Origin: Obelidium mucronatum | Taxonomy: Eukaryota; Chytridiomycota; Chytridiomycetes; Chytridiales; Chytriomycetaceae | Assembly (NCBI GenBank): GCA_025765595.1 | Contig: JAIVFH010000505.1 | Coordinates: 1 to 16,699 of the forward strand | Length of the DNA: 16,699 nt | Direction: 5' to 3' | In this document: piece after piece, positions 1-8,177 of the stretch | Position numbering within the stretch: position 1 is the first letter of the stretch | Layout of the letters: each line of letters starts with the position of its first letter | The notes under the pieces: model-generated | What the model was told of the DNA's origin: nothing | The model's database searches: none | What the model saw: the letters and a program-made list of their open reading frames with translations, nothing else | Made by a program: the position numbers and the translations under genes

Positions 1-2
1 GC

Positions 3-699
3 ACCGCACGTCCCAGGCTTGATAAAATGTCAACAGTGATTGGAACTCCCACATGTATGGCGCCCGAAGTTTTCAGTGGCGCAGTCTATGACAGCCGCGC
101 CGATATCTACAGCTGTGGAATTATTTTGGTAATTCTTCTAAACAAGGGGAAAAACCCTTTCGGTCCACATTGCGAATGATTTTACGTCAATGAAAGCAGG
201 CAGCTACCTCTGGTGACTTGATGTGGGATAGTGCGGCTGTTTCGTTAGAAGCCCAGGCTTCTGGTGCAGCAAACTAATCTCGCCAGATCCCGAGAAGAGA
301 ATTGAGCTGCACCAAATTGACACCAGCCAATGGTTGGCTGATGGGATCCTTGTGGAAATCGAACAATATCCAAAGCTTCTGATTTTCTGGTTGGACGATG
401 CACACAAATTTCCAATCCATGCTATTCAAAATTCATCAAATAGCGTATTTCTTCCATCCTATGCTCTTCATCGTGCAATCAGCTCCGGAACTATTTCAAA
501 TTCTAAATCACGAAAAGGGCTTTCATTAAAGCTTATCACCAAAGTAGAACGAGATCTGTACAACTCAACAGTTTTACCAAAAATGTTGAAGTCCACCAAA
601 AATCAGTACAAGTGTGATCAAGCTTTGATTGATTTCTTTAATGACCAGAAAGTGTTTTATCTAGCTGCTGAAATCAAAAACTTCCTTTCCTTAAACTAA
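3..699 (+). pseudogene. Protein kinase C-lobe, broken gene (5' end outside window)
   Basis: Frame 3 (3-179) shows the activation segment and following helix of a Ser/Thr protein kinase: GTPTCMAPE (45-68, subdomain VIII), then YDSRADIYSCGIIL (subdomain IX, with its invariant Asp) and NPFG, before TGA at 177-179. From 232 frame 1 resumes with the end of a kinase domain, LISPDPEKRIELHQI and a Trp (subdomain XI, invariant Arg at 298-300), and stays open to TAA at 697-699, adding about 120 unrecognised residues. The Glu of APE and the subdomain XI Arg are 77 codons apart in genomic DNA; in PKA and AMPK they are about 72-73 apart. The DNA therefore already spans the missing subdomain X without room for an intron. 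With TGA at 177 and 210 plus a frame change, a pseudogene is the simplest reading. A non-canonical intron cannot be excluded; I found no GT-AG pair with a good donor that restores phase. Resemblance to SNF1/NIM1-type kinases is only general. Confidence 0.6.
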
Positions 700-848
700 A
701 AATGAATAAGATATTACGGTGGTTAGTATGAACCGAGCAAAAATAATATTTTTTAAAAACATTTTTGATTTATTGAAGCTCGGGTATTTTTCAATCCACC
801 AACCAACCAAAACAAGTGCAACGGGTGGGTTACTTACCATCAGCGCAT

Positions 849-1000
849 GCACCAGCACGTGCTAAGCACAGCTGCTGTTTGTCTAGAATTACTTGGAATT
901 GACACAGGACACAGAGCGGTGGGTGGCTTGTCTCACTGTCGGCACTTGCACCAGCATGTGCACAGCACAGCTGCCGCTTGTGTCAGAATTGGCTCTGGAA
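849..1000. repeat. Diverged direct duplication inside outer element
   Basis: A segment starting GCACCAGCACGTGC at 849 recurs at 948 as GCACCAGCATGTGC. The similarity runs for roughly 50 bp (both contain AGCACAGCTGC and later GAATT), with a 99-bp offset. The copies differ at many positions, so the duplication is old. No function is evident. Confidence 0.6.
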
Positions 1001-1375
1001 GTCAACTTGAATTGATTCTGGAAACGGATACTTGCAGGAGTTGTGGAATCACTTGTTGCACACTCTGCCTTTGATACCTGTGTGCAGCAGCAGATACCTG
1101 ACGCACCAATCGCGCATATCAAGTCCTGGTTAAAACTATGGTGGCGAGATATCCTGGCTGCCACGGTTGCATGTGTACTGAGCCGATTCATGTAAAGTCC
1201 AGCGACCGCTCAATTCAAGCAAGTGTTCCAGAATCGATTTCGAGACACGTATACCACCATCACACGATGGTTTGAGTTGCAGCGGTGAGACGTTGCGACC
1301 GTCGCACTTTTGTGTGTTGGCAGAAAAGACCCGAAGGGTGCTTCAATACATCAAAAAATGTTTCAAAAAATATTA

Positions 1376-1961
1376 GAGCATCTCCACCGCTATGCTTTAT
1401 TTATAGATATTTTTCGAAAAAAATTTGAAGAAATAAAGCAAACATCACACCTTGCCCACACCGCTGTTCAGCCATCACAATGAGCAGCAACTCTGACGAT
1501 GACTTCCTAACTTTTTTTTGAGGATGATGATGACATCCTTGCAGCCCATGCAGCATTGGAGACCTCCAGTGACTCAGATCAAGAGACGCAATAAGATAGC
1601 CTGTTGCAATAGCTACAGCATCCAGGCCAAGATCTGTCACGTTTGAACTGCAGCAATTGATGATTTGCGTGGCATTGTCCCTGTTTGAAGCAGTCAGTCA
1701 AACAACAACATACAGCAAAGAAACCATCAAGCATTGCTTGTTAGTGTCCATAGCATCAAATGGGTGGAAGATGAGTGATGGACCATGGGTGGGGGTGGTT
1801 GCGCAAGGGATAGAACATACGTTGTTGTGCTTCAAAAGTGGGCAAAATTGAAACAAAATGTTGTGTTTTATTTTTTTTGCTCCAAGTTCGATCCCCGTGG
1901 AAGACATTTGCTGAAAATTTTCTTCAAAATTTAGGAATAGAACAGTGCGGTGGAGATGCTC
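1376..1961. mobile_element. PIF/Harbinger-like element nested in the outer TIR
   Basis: The 15-bp terminal inverted repeats GAGCATCTCCACCGC (1376-1390) and its exact reverse complement (1947-1961) are flanked on both sides by TTA (1373-1375 and 1962-1964). A 3-bp TTA/TAA target duplication is the hallmark of PIF/Harbinger elements. Length is 586 bp. Removing the element with one TTA restores the interrupted long TIR of the surrounding transposon, which independently fixes both insertion ends. It carries only a possible remnant of a transposase-type acidic N-terminus, so it would depend on enzymes encoded elsewhere. Superfamily is inferred from TSD and TIR style only. Confidence 0.8.
1480..1594 (+). 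pseudogene. Acidic N-terminal protein remnant in Harbinger-like element
   Basis: ATG at 1480 opens a short Ser/Asp-rich reading frame (begins MSSNSDDDF) that hits TGA just after a T8 run at 1512-1519. The adjacent frame across that homopolymer continues with a run of acidic residues (EDDDD), an Ala-rich stretch and SSDSDQE before TAA at 1592. Two acidic segments on either side of one T-run look like a single coding sequence broken by a homopolymer indel. Its place inside a Harbinger-like element suggests the acidic N-terminus of a transposase-related protein; that is inference from position and composition. No DDE catalytic motif is seen downstream. Confidence 0.35.
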
Positions 1962-2000
1962 TTAGTTTTGCTCGGTTCATACTAACCACCGTAAGATATA

Positions 2001-2903
2001 ATAAATTTTACTATCCAAACTCTTATTACACCAATGTGTGATTTTATTGATAATCAAAAATAGTAACCCAAAAAGGGAAATTGAGAAAGAGAGCAATCTG
2101 AATCAAGAGAAACTTAATACCAAACTAGGAAAATTGCTCAGAAACTGGATCAGAAGAAGCCCAGGTCCGCTGAACTGGCCAGTGGAGAGGGTATGCGTAC
2201 AAGCTGATCTAGTGGGGCGCTTGTGAGGCACTTCCTACAAGCTTCTCCGTCCTGAAGGTAAGGCGAGTTTTATCGTGTCATATAACCAGCGCAGGGGCCC
2301 TATACTTGTAAGCAGTGATACTAAATGGGTTTAGTGGTAGGCGTCACTCATAGAGAGTGACAGGGCTAGATCCAAGTCATACCTTTAGCACCCATCTGCA
2401 GATCTGCGGCAGCAAGCAACAATCTAACACAGGGATTAACTGGACCTCTCAAAAAGGGGAAAACCATTCCTCAAGTACAAATTCCAGGCCCAAAACTCTA
2501 ATGAAAGCATTGAACCAATCTGAAACGCGAAAACAGTTTCAACCAATTTTAACCACCATCCAACAACTATCCAAAAACCAACACAGCCTCTAATTCGTAA
2601 TTTAACTTGCGATGAACAATCCCAACACGTCACAGAACTTCTTTAGCCACTAACAGGCGGTACGCCCATGAACTCCCTATGTTTTGGGATCGATGGATGC
2701 AGTAAATTCTTTGTTCCAATAGCCCAACAATTCTCATTTCCCCGCAACGTGACCAACTTCAACAACTCTGGATCAAACATGATAGTGAATCTAACAATAA
2801 AGATTCAGGTTGAAATATTCAATCCGTACAATTTATAGTTTTATTTCTAATCTCTGTTAAGTAGTGCAAATGATTTTGTATCTTTTATGCATAATACTCA
2901 ACA
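2001..2903 (-). repeat. Non-coding stretch containing the 3' LTR remnant of a copia element (only its edge at 2903 is defined)
   Basis: No credible gene is visible here. On the minus strand the sequence downstream of the copia polypurine tract starts TGTTGAGTATTATGC at 2903, the usual TG start of an LTR, followed by a TATA-like GCATAAAAG. The other LTR end could not be placed because the partner LTR is not in the window, so how much of 2001-2903 is LTR is unknown. Confidence 0.4.
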
Positions 2904-2914
2904 TTCTCCCGCAA
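2904..2914 (-). other. Polypurine tract of the copia element
   Basis: On the minus strand TTGCGGGAGAA lies immediately before the LTR start TGTTGAG. This purine-rich tract next to TG is where plus-strand DNA priming occurs in Ty1/copia retrotransposons. Its position, just after the RNase H domain once the hAT-like insertion is ignored, supports the call. Confidence 0.6.
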
Positions 2915-2941
2915 TATCGTTTCTGGGTGTAAGGTGAGAAC

Positions 2942-2962
2942 GGGGCGGGGTTGGGGTCAGGG
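2942..2962 (+). other. G-quadruplex motif, left arm of hAT-like MITE
   Basis: Four G-runs (GGGG, GGGG, GGGG, GGG) are separated by loops of 1, 2 and 3 nt, beginning GGGGCGGGGTTGGGG. This meets the standard intramolecular G-quadruplex pattern with very short loops. Folding is predicted, not shown. Confidence 0.6.
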
Positions 2963-3247
2963 CTGGCGTTTCCCCTGCATCTTTGGGGGTCGGGGCCAGG
3001 ATTTCCCTGCGCCCCGCGGGGCAACCCCGGGGCTGTGGCTTACCTCTGGAGTTGTGTGCGTTGTGGTAATAAAAACAGAAAAAAAAATTTTCTCTTTATT
3101 TTTTTTTCTGCGCGACAAAAATTAGTGAAAAATAAATTTAAAAAACTACCAAACTGAGCCAAACTGCTGTCAGAAACCATGTAAGTGGCGAAAATTCCAC
3201 TAAATTGCCCGCTAAATTGGCTTTTAATAGATGATTTCTCTTCCCTT

Positions 3248-3275
3248 GGGGGTGTGCGGGATTTGCGGGGCGGGG
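3248..3275 (+). other. G-quadruplex motif, right arm of hAT-like MITE
   Basis: G-runs of 5, 3, 4 and 4 are separated by loops of 5, 6 and 1 nt. Close to it (3284-3345) the plus strand is C-rich, giving further G-runs on the minus strand. Together with the left-arm motif, both subterminal regions of the MITE are prone to G4 folding. Confidence 0.5.
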
Positions 3276-3354
3276 TTTGAGCTGACCCCTGCCCCGAACC
3301 CCGGCACATCGGGGCAGGGGTGCCCCGCAGGGTGACCCCCACCCTGTTCTCACC

Positions 3355-3785
3355 TTATCTGGGTGTGGTGGAAGATTTGACTTCTTGCAACATAGCCAAA
3401 CTTTGTAACCCAAGATTGAATGTCACCTCTCGATGTTCAGTAGGCCCAACTGCTTTTGTTAAGAAATCAGCCCACATTTGTTTGGTTGGAGTGTCCATCA
3501 AGGACCACTGTGCCATTGTTAATAAGGTAGTCATTAGTGAGGAGAACACTTGACGTGTTATCTTGTTTAATAACAATATTTTCATAAGCTGCAATAGCCA
3601 GATAATCTTGCATATGGCTTCAGAGAGCGCAATGAGGTCTGCTTCAGTGGATGTCAATTTCCTTGACTGCCACATGATTGCAGCACCAGCAAAGAGAATA
3701 GCAATGCCTGTACTAGAAGCGCATCCTTTAGCTTCTGCAAAGCTTGCGTCTGCGTAGCAGAGCGGTCCTAGTGTAGGATCATTTA
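3355..3785 (-). pseudogene. Copia RNase H domain, C-terminal end of pol
   Basis: On the minus strand the frame contains YADASFAEAK (RNase H first acidic block), MWQSRKLTSTEADLIALSEA (second block with its conserved Glu) and a late WADFLTKA motif typical of the copia RNase H end. The reading stays open to a TAA at 3357-3355 that is contributed by the terminal TTA of the hAT-like MITE. Without the MITE the frame would run a few codons further and stop at the LTR boundary. This is the best preserved part of the element. Confidence 0.8.
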
Positions 3786-3813
3786 GGAAATACTTTCCCC
3801 TGTCATCGCATCA

Positions 3814-4176
3814 TTACCTGGTTTCCAATAACAAATTCCCAAATTGCAGTGTACTGTTGAGATATAGAAGAGCGCGTTTCAGCGCTTTCATGTCCCGGTT
3901 GGTAGGTTGAGTCTGGTATTGTGAAAGATACAAGAAAGATTGGGACGAGTCTTCCCTGCTAAGTATAGTAAGCACATGACCACAGATCAATATGCTGCAG
4001 GACTCAGCAACATTAAGAAAACCTAACGTATTTTCATGTTTCCAGTTCCTGGTCATCGGATTTGGTTTCATGTCAGTAGAATTTTCTAGTCCCACAAATG
4101 TTAAAATTTGCTTTGTGTGAATTGGTTGACCAATCCACGTAGAATCTTCAAATTGAACAATCTCTACTTTGAGCAA
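3814..4176 (-). pseudogene. Copia RT thumb / connection fragment
   Basis: This minus-strand open frame begins LKVEIVQFED and contains Q-P-I-H-T-K-Q, a Thr-Arg-Asn linker, and near the end a Q-P-T-N-R-D block followed by ALKRALLYL. These match the copia stretch between the RT catalytic site and RNase H (the conserved P...H..A.KR.LRYL pattern). The part that should read RPDI-like is scrambled, suggesting further small indels. It ends before the RNase H frame starts. Confidence 0.7.
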
Positions 4177-4230
4177 TCATTCAGCAGGTCCCTGCTTACC
4201 TTTACCAAAGTGTTGGTTCAATTTCATTAA

Positions 4231-5103
4231 TTGAAATTCAGCTGCAACTTTATCTTCAGTAATGTTAAGCAAGACGTCAACATGACTAGCCATTTGTAAA
4301 GTGTTCTTCCAGGCCGTCTGGCTCCTTAGGAGGTAGAGTTTTGATTAGATGACAAATGTCAGCAGGATCTGACTCAAACCCGAGAGATTTGTGAAGATTG
4401 ATGAGAGTTTCAAACAAATACGCAAGGCTTGGTGAATCCTGTAAAGAGACTTGTCGAGCCTACAGACAATTACTTGCATGTGGCATTTCTAGATACAGTT
4501 ACGTATCTGTTTCACCATGTACAAATGCATTTGGGACATCCACTTCGAAAACAAATTTACCTGTGAGCGCTGCAATAGCAATAAGAAACCAAATAGTTCA
4601 CGCAACAGGTGAGTAAGTTTTGAAAGAGTCAAGATTCTTGACTTGCCACGTGCAACCCAGTGGGTTTTAAAACGTTCCAAAATTCCCTTGGCACAAATTT
4701 TAAAAGCAAAAACCCACTTGCCTGACATAAGGCGAGCGCCTTCTGGTAAGACAGTTTCTGTCCAAGTCTCATTATTCATGAGTTCATTGTATTCACGTAT
4801 CATGGCGGCTAACCAATAGGCAGCAAAGACTGGGTCTGCTATGGCCTCCTCAACAGTGTTTGGGATCTGAGGCAAGTTCTCTATTCTCCAAATCTGTGTA
4901 GGGATTGGGCTCAAGGCCGGAGTTACCCAAGTAAACTTGGCAAGGTGATCACGTAAGAAAAATGATAGGGGTGAACTAGAGTCTAGCAGTGACAGTTTTA
5001 CTGCTTTCAATATATCAAAATCATTAGCTTCCCAATCCAGCAAGGATTCTTCGTCTGAATCAGAACCTTCGGAATCCAATTTTTTCGGATAAAATGTCAG
5101 CAC
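4231..5103 (-). pseudogene. Copia reverse transcriptase fragment (broken)
   Basis: The minus-strand frame from 5103 includes the copia RT entry motif: an E-A-I block, W-x-x-A-M-x-x-E, N-x-T-W, a LP-x-G loop and KWVFAFK, then a damaged R-F-K-T-H-W-V-A-R-G segment. Near 4640 the frame shifts; the following frame carries SFKTYSPVA, a TGA, then EVDVPNAFVHG with the first catalytic Asp, and more stops. The second catalytic site reads HVDV (4284-4273) where the family has Y/H-V-D-D, so one essential Asp is lost. At least one frameshift and several stops make this inactive. Confidence 0.8.
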
Positions 5104-5377
5104 GAGGCAGCAATGAAGATTGTGGTTCAGTTTCTAGACTCAAATCAGACATTCCTGAAGTGTCTAACAAATCAAGCAGATAGCTGGCCTCAGCTAACTC
5201 AAGAGTGGAATCTTGAGAATTCATACCAAGGTAAATGGCATCATGAACGATAACGTGTCGTAACTGGTCAACTTTACCTGTCCGATAATTTTCTACTAAG
5301 TAAACTTGACTGTCAATTCCTTTGTCATCAAGAAATACACCAAGTTTAAACTTTTCAATAACATTTCTCCTTGAGCA
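5060..5377 (-). pseudogene. Copia integrase C-terminal / linker fragment
   Basis: An open minus-strand frame of 105 codons runs from 5377 to TGA at 5062-5060. Its start contains KLGVFLDD followed by a Y-L-V segment and VIVHDAIYL, matching the last part of copia integrases, where a G-V-F-L-G-Y-like motif precedes a beta-rich tail. A Ser/Glu/Leu-rich linker follows. There is no natural start; a TAA lies directly upstream at 5380-5378. The next frame (from 5103) continues the acidic linker into reverse transcriptase, so a frame change near 5060-5100 separates the two. Confidence 0.6.
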
Positions 5378-6595
5378 TTATTCATCAAAGATGAGAATGC
5401 TTGCAAGGGAACCAAATCGCAAAAAATTGCTTTTGAAAATTTTGAAAATTTGACAAACCAAGGTCAGCGTTGAATGGTTGGCAACTTTGGGAGATACCCT
5501 ATGACAAAGGAGGGGAAATGGCATAAAAAGGGGAAAAGAAAAAATTTACATAAAAATGCTAGTGTTATAAAAATGTGGCAAAGTCAGGTAATTGTACCAA
5601 GACAGATCTTTGGCACTGAACCTGCAACAAAGGAATAATTTAGGTAAAAATACCACATGGCAGCAGAAGGAATGTTCAAGCCAGTTCTGGCTCAAATAAT
5701 TGTCTACTGCCAAAACATGCAATACAACTGGTTAGGAGCTAAATATCTCTTTTGCTGTTATTTTGCAGTGTGGTTCAAGTGTGGGTTTGTTTTTACTCGG
5801 TTGAAAATTAATTGAAGGAGCAGATATCCAAAATTTATTGGCGAAATCAGATATAATAGCTTAAAATGGTTTGCATAGGCAGGCTAGCACAGGGTGGGAA
5901 TTACCCCTGCTCACTCAAACCTGAGATACAACTGTTTCCCTAATATCAACATTTTAGTGCTTGCTTGCTTTGGGGTAGCACGTCAAAGCTAGAGAACCAA
6001 AATAAAGGAATGAGACGACAGAACAAAAGCAGTAGACACAAACCAGCCTAAAACAAGCATGAAATCCTTTGGCCCCCTTTTTGGCAGTCTAAAGTTAATT
6101 CGGGAGTTTAGGTCTAATGTGAGCATTTGATCCCATTAGCAGAACCAGAGTATCAAATGTAGAAAGTTGAAACTTACCACCCTTTGAACCAAACACAGCT
6201 AGATAGGCTGTGAAGCTATGGAACATAAGGCTAACAAAAAAAAAAAGAAAGACAATGAAAGTTTGAGCACAACCCTTACCTGCTTCATGTTTCCAAAACA
6301 CTGGAGAACCAATGTGAGTTTTTTTCGGCAGACAACACCTTCAGGGTCACCATTTCTGGCACTGTGGACAAGCTGCAGTTAGAACGACACCACAACACAA
6401 GCAGCAACCGTTCGGAGGCTGGGTTATGACAATACTTGAGTTCTTTTTTAGATGAAATTTGAAATTTGTGAGGTACTTTCCAAATGAGCCATCCCCTTAT
6501 ATTTTCTGAAGCCATGCAGAGTTAAAAAGTGCTGTAATTTATTTTTATTATTTTCCTGATTGCAAAAAATAATTTTGCTTTTTTTCCCCCCTTCC
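5378..6595. other. AT-rich non-coding interval
   Basis: I see no supported gene here. There are short A-rich runs (around 6236-6246) and an imperfect hairpin near 5890-5915 (CAGGG...CCCCTG). Short reading frames on the minus strand at 6095-6515 lack recognisable motifs. Confidence 0.5.
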
Positions 6596-6782
6596 ACCCG
6601 CCAACATCACTCCAACTTGTATGGGGTGGTGGCTGCAGAATTCGGTTCATGCTGTACAGCCAATGAGCCTGCTTCCCACACTGCAGAGTTCATCTGGTAT
6701 ATTCTATCCTCTACCCGCTAACATTGCTCTAAGCAGTGGTGCAGACTTCAGGTTATGCTGCGCAGCCGGCGAGCCTGCTTCT
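6596..6782. repeat. Diverged tandem duplication (~80 bp copies)
   Basis: Copy one begins ACCCGCCAACATCACTC at 6596 and ends GCCTGCTTCC near 6676; copy two begins ACCCGCTAACATTGCTC at 6713 and ends GCCTGCTTCT near 6782. Both contain a GGTT.ATGCTG..CAGCC core. The second copy has small deletions, so the event is old. No coding function is seen. Confidence 0.6.
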
Positions 6783-6803
6783 CTAGAGTGGCGCTCGTTT
6801 GGC

Positions 6804-6847
6804 TTTCTCTCTAACACACACACACTCTCTATCTCTCTCTCTCTCTC
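6804..6847. repeat. CT / CA microsatellite
   Basis: A run of CT dinucleotides is interrupted by a short ACACACACAC block and a single AT. It is a simple-sequence repeat liable to length variation. Confidence 0.85.
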
Positions 6848-6988
6848 AGTTCGTTGGTGTTTCTCTCTGGATATTTGATTGGAGAAGACCATGGAGGAAC
6901 GTCTCTATTGCCGTAGCTAAACTGTTAATTATTTACTCTGCTAACCATCTGCTTTAGTTTATAACAGAACTGGACTGCCCTGGATGTG

Positions 6989-7076
6989 TTTGCGATTGAG
7001 ACGGAGTAGCTACCCATATCAATTGCAGACGGTGGGCAGCTTTGCGATCTAAGAGGCTTAGCTACCCAATTTGATC
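6989..7076. repeat. Diverged 52-bp-offset duplication
   Basis: TTTGCGATTGAGACGGAGTA at 6989 is matched by TTTGCGATCTAAGAGGCTTA at 7041, both followed by GCTACCCA. Similarity covers about 28 bp. It is a second small duplication in the same 600-bp neighbourhood. Confidence 0.45.
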
Positions 7077-7236
7077 CCAAACACTGCCTGCCGCCTCGGG
7101 GTGGTCGCTTTCTGGGTGCTTGCACTTGAATGTTTGACTTCATTGGATCGCAGAAGACAGGGCGGGGTGGACTTGCACTTGGCGCATCTTGACCCCGTTT
7201 CCTCCCCAGCCTCAAAATTGCCGTTATTCGTAACGG

Positions 7237-7410
7237 GTTGCAGCTGTGGGGCGGTTGGGGCAGTTGGTTGACCAAAAGTCCCGGTCTTTGCCTGTTTTAT
7301 TACCTTGTGTCTATTTTATGTAAGTTGCAGCTGTGGGGCGGTTGGGGCAGTTGGTTGACCAAAAGTCCCGGTCTTTGCCTGTTTTATTACCTTGTGTCTA
7401 TTTTATGTAA
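7237..7410. repeat. Perfect 87-bp tandem duplication
   Basis: The segment starting GTTGCAGCTGTGGGGCGG at 7237 is repeated base for base at 7324, ending TTTTATGTAA at 7410. By eye I find no difference between the copies, so the duplication is recent or the copies are being homogenised. Each copy contains GGGGCGGTTGGGGCAG on the plus strand. No gene is evident. Confidence 0.9.
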
Positions 7411-7538
7411 GTGTGTTTATGTTTGTAAAGAAGCCTACTAAATTAGTTGCTTAGGTACCCTCTTAAATTTGGGGGATCTGAGCTGTTGAACAGTACATAA
7501 ATTGTTAAATACATATTGAATTTAATGATTTGCATTCA

Positions 7539-7615
7539 GTTGGTCTAGTGTAGTTGTCATTGATATGGAAGCTATTCCAGAGCTCCATGGTTCAATTCCA
7601 TGTGGGGTCTTTTTT
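7539..7615 (+). ncRNA. tRNA-derived pol III unit (tRNA pseudogene or SINE head)
   Basis: TAGTGTAGTTG (7546-7556) fits the pol III A box TRGYNNARNNG exactly and GGTTCAATTCC (7589-7599) fits the B box, 43 bp apart as in a tRNA gene. The B box forms a perfect T arm: CATGG, 7-nt loop TTCAATT, CCATG (7586-7602). TTTTTT follows at 7610-7615, a pol III terminator. The acceptor ends (GTTGGTC and TGGGGTC) do not pair, and no 5-bp stem with a 7-nt anticodon loop can be drawn, so this is not a working tRNA. The TGGTCTAGTG start is tRNA-Glu/Asp-like. It is either a degenerate tRNA pseudogene or the head of a SINE. Confidence 0.55.
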
Positions 7616-8157
7616 GAATCCTTTATTTCTGACCTTTTCCCATTAAAGGCAATGCATTTCTTTACTTTATCTTTGTCAAAAATTCTCTGTGAGTTTTGAT
7701 GGTGCTTTGCACCAAAGTTGGTGGCTGGACTTTCATGACAAAATTTAAGACAAAAAATGGGCATTTTAGACGTCTAAAGTGGCAACTGTTTACCATTGTA
7801 CTCCTGGCATAAACCTGGACTAAATTAGTTGCAAATCTGGCAACCATCTTGGTCAACAAAGAAAGTTGCCATTTGTGCACCTTAATTGGTGGTAATTTAC
7901 CAACAGACATTTTAGTGAAGATGAACAATAAAGTAGCCTTTTATTTCAGCCACTACATCTACTCTCAATTGCACCCTCAGCTCAGGCCCCCCTTCTGGCT
8001 CAAATAGCCTAAGGAAATTTTTGCGATTAATGTCTGCATGAAGTCTACCACCAGTGTGTGTTTAGGATTGTTTGTAGAATAAATTTCTGTGCCTGTCATT
8101 TTATGCTTAGCACAAATCATACAAGTCTCAAAAGTTGGTTTCGGGAAACATATATTA
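7616..8157. other. Non-coding interval with small palindromes
   Basis: No gene is supported. TTTAGACGTCTAAA (7765-7778) is a perfect 14-bp palindrome, and TGGTAATTTACCA near 7891 is another. A GCAAAT..GGCAAC / GTTGCCATTTGTGC inverted pair lies around 7830-7878. These may be remains of inverted-repeat elements. Confidence 0.4.
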
Positions 8158-8177
8158 GACATGTGCTGTTTTTTTTA

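Larger units (their letters stand above)
714..1994. mobile_element. Non-autonomous DNA transposon with ~66-bp TIRs (outer element)
   Basis: The left end begins TTACGGTGGTTAGTATGAAC (from 714) and the reverse complement of the right end (1994 leftward) starts with the same 20 bases and continues identical through GAGCAAAA. After removing the nested insertion at 1376-1961 and one TTA, the inverted match extends to about 66 bp (714-779 against 1340-1375 plus 1965-1994), ending at TATTGAAGC. The sequence GATA directly flanks both ends (710-713 and 1995-1998), a possible 4-bp target duplication that could be chance. Without the nested insertion the element is about 692 bp and shows no convincing coding sequence. 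Long TIRs resemble MULE-type elements, but no 9-bp duplication is visible, so I do not assign a superfamily. It starts 15 bp after the kinase-like reading frame ends. Confidence 0.8.
2922..3365. mobile_element. hAT-like MITE (2930-3357) with 8-bp target duplication
   Basis: The element starts TAAGGTGAGAAC (2930-2941) and ends with the exact reverse complement GTTCTCACCTTA (3346-3357); similarity extends imperfectly into G-rich sequence. It is flanked by perfect 8-bp direct repeats TCTGGGTG (2922-2929 and 3358-3365). An 8-bp duplication with a TIR fitting the YARNG pattern (TAAGG) points to the hAT superfamily. The element proper is 428 bp with no coding capacity: GC-rich arms around an AT-rich centre. 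It lies between RNase H and the polypurine tract of the copia element, so it inserted after that element. Its terminal TTA supplies a minus-strand TAA stop (3357-3355) to the copia frame, replacing only a few natural C-terminal codons. Confidence 0.85.
3358..5377 (-). mobile_element. Decayed Ty1/copia retrotransposon pol, 5'-truncated
   Basis: Read on the minus strand, the order is integrase tail, reverse transcriptase, RNase H, then (past the hAT-like insertion) polypurine tract and LTR edge. RNase H being last, with integrase before reverse transcriptase, is the Ty1/copia order. Several stops and frame changes interrupt it. Gag, protease and the integrase core are absent: recognisable coding stops near 5377, and no 5' LTR was found to the right. 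The element is therefore a truncated fossil, distinct from the retroelement at 14483. Confidence 0.85.

Noticed and set aside
889..1191. 100-codon minus-strand ORF
   Set aside because: It lies across a duplicated non-coding part of a transposon and has no motif.
2325..2395. tRNA gene (ATGGGT/ACCCAT ends, TAGTGGTAGGCG, arm TCACT-CATAGAG-AGTGA)
   Set aside because: A cloverleaf-sized segment with paired ends, but the B box match is weak, the A-B spacing is about 31 bp instead of about 44, U33 is absent and no T arm forms.
2934..3413. Overlapping ORFs in the GC-rich MITE on both strands
   Set aside because: They result from the low-stop GC-rich arms of the hAT-like element; composition is Gly/Pro/Arg-biased without domains.
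6231..6279. Minus-strand intron (GTAAGG ... poly-T ... TTAG)
   Set aside because: Splice signals look fair, but joining the flanks in any phase gives an early stop and no recognisable protein.
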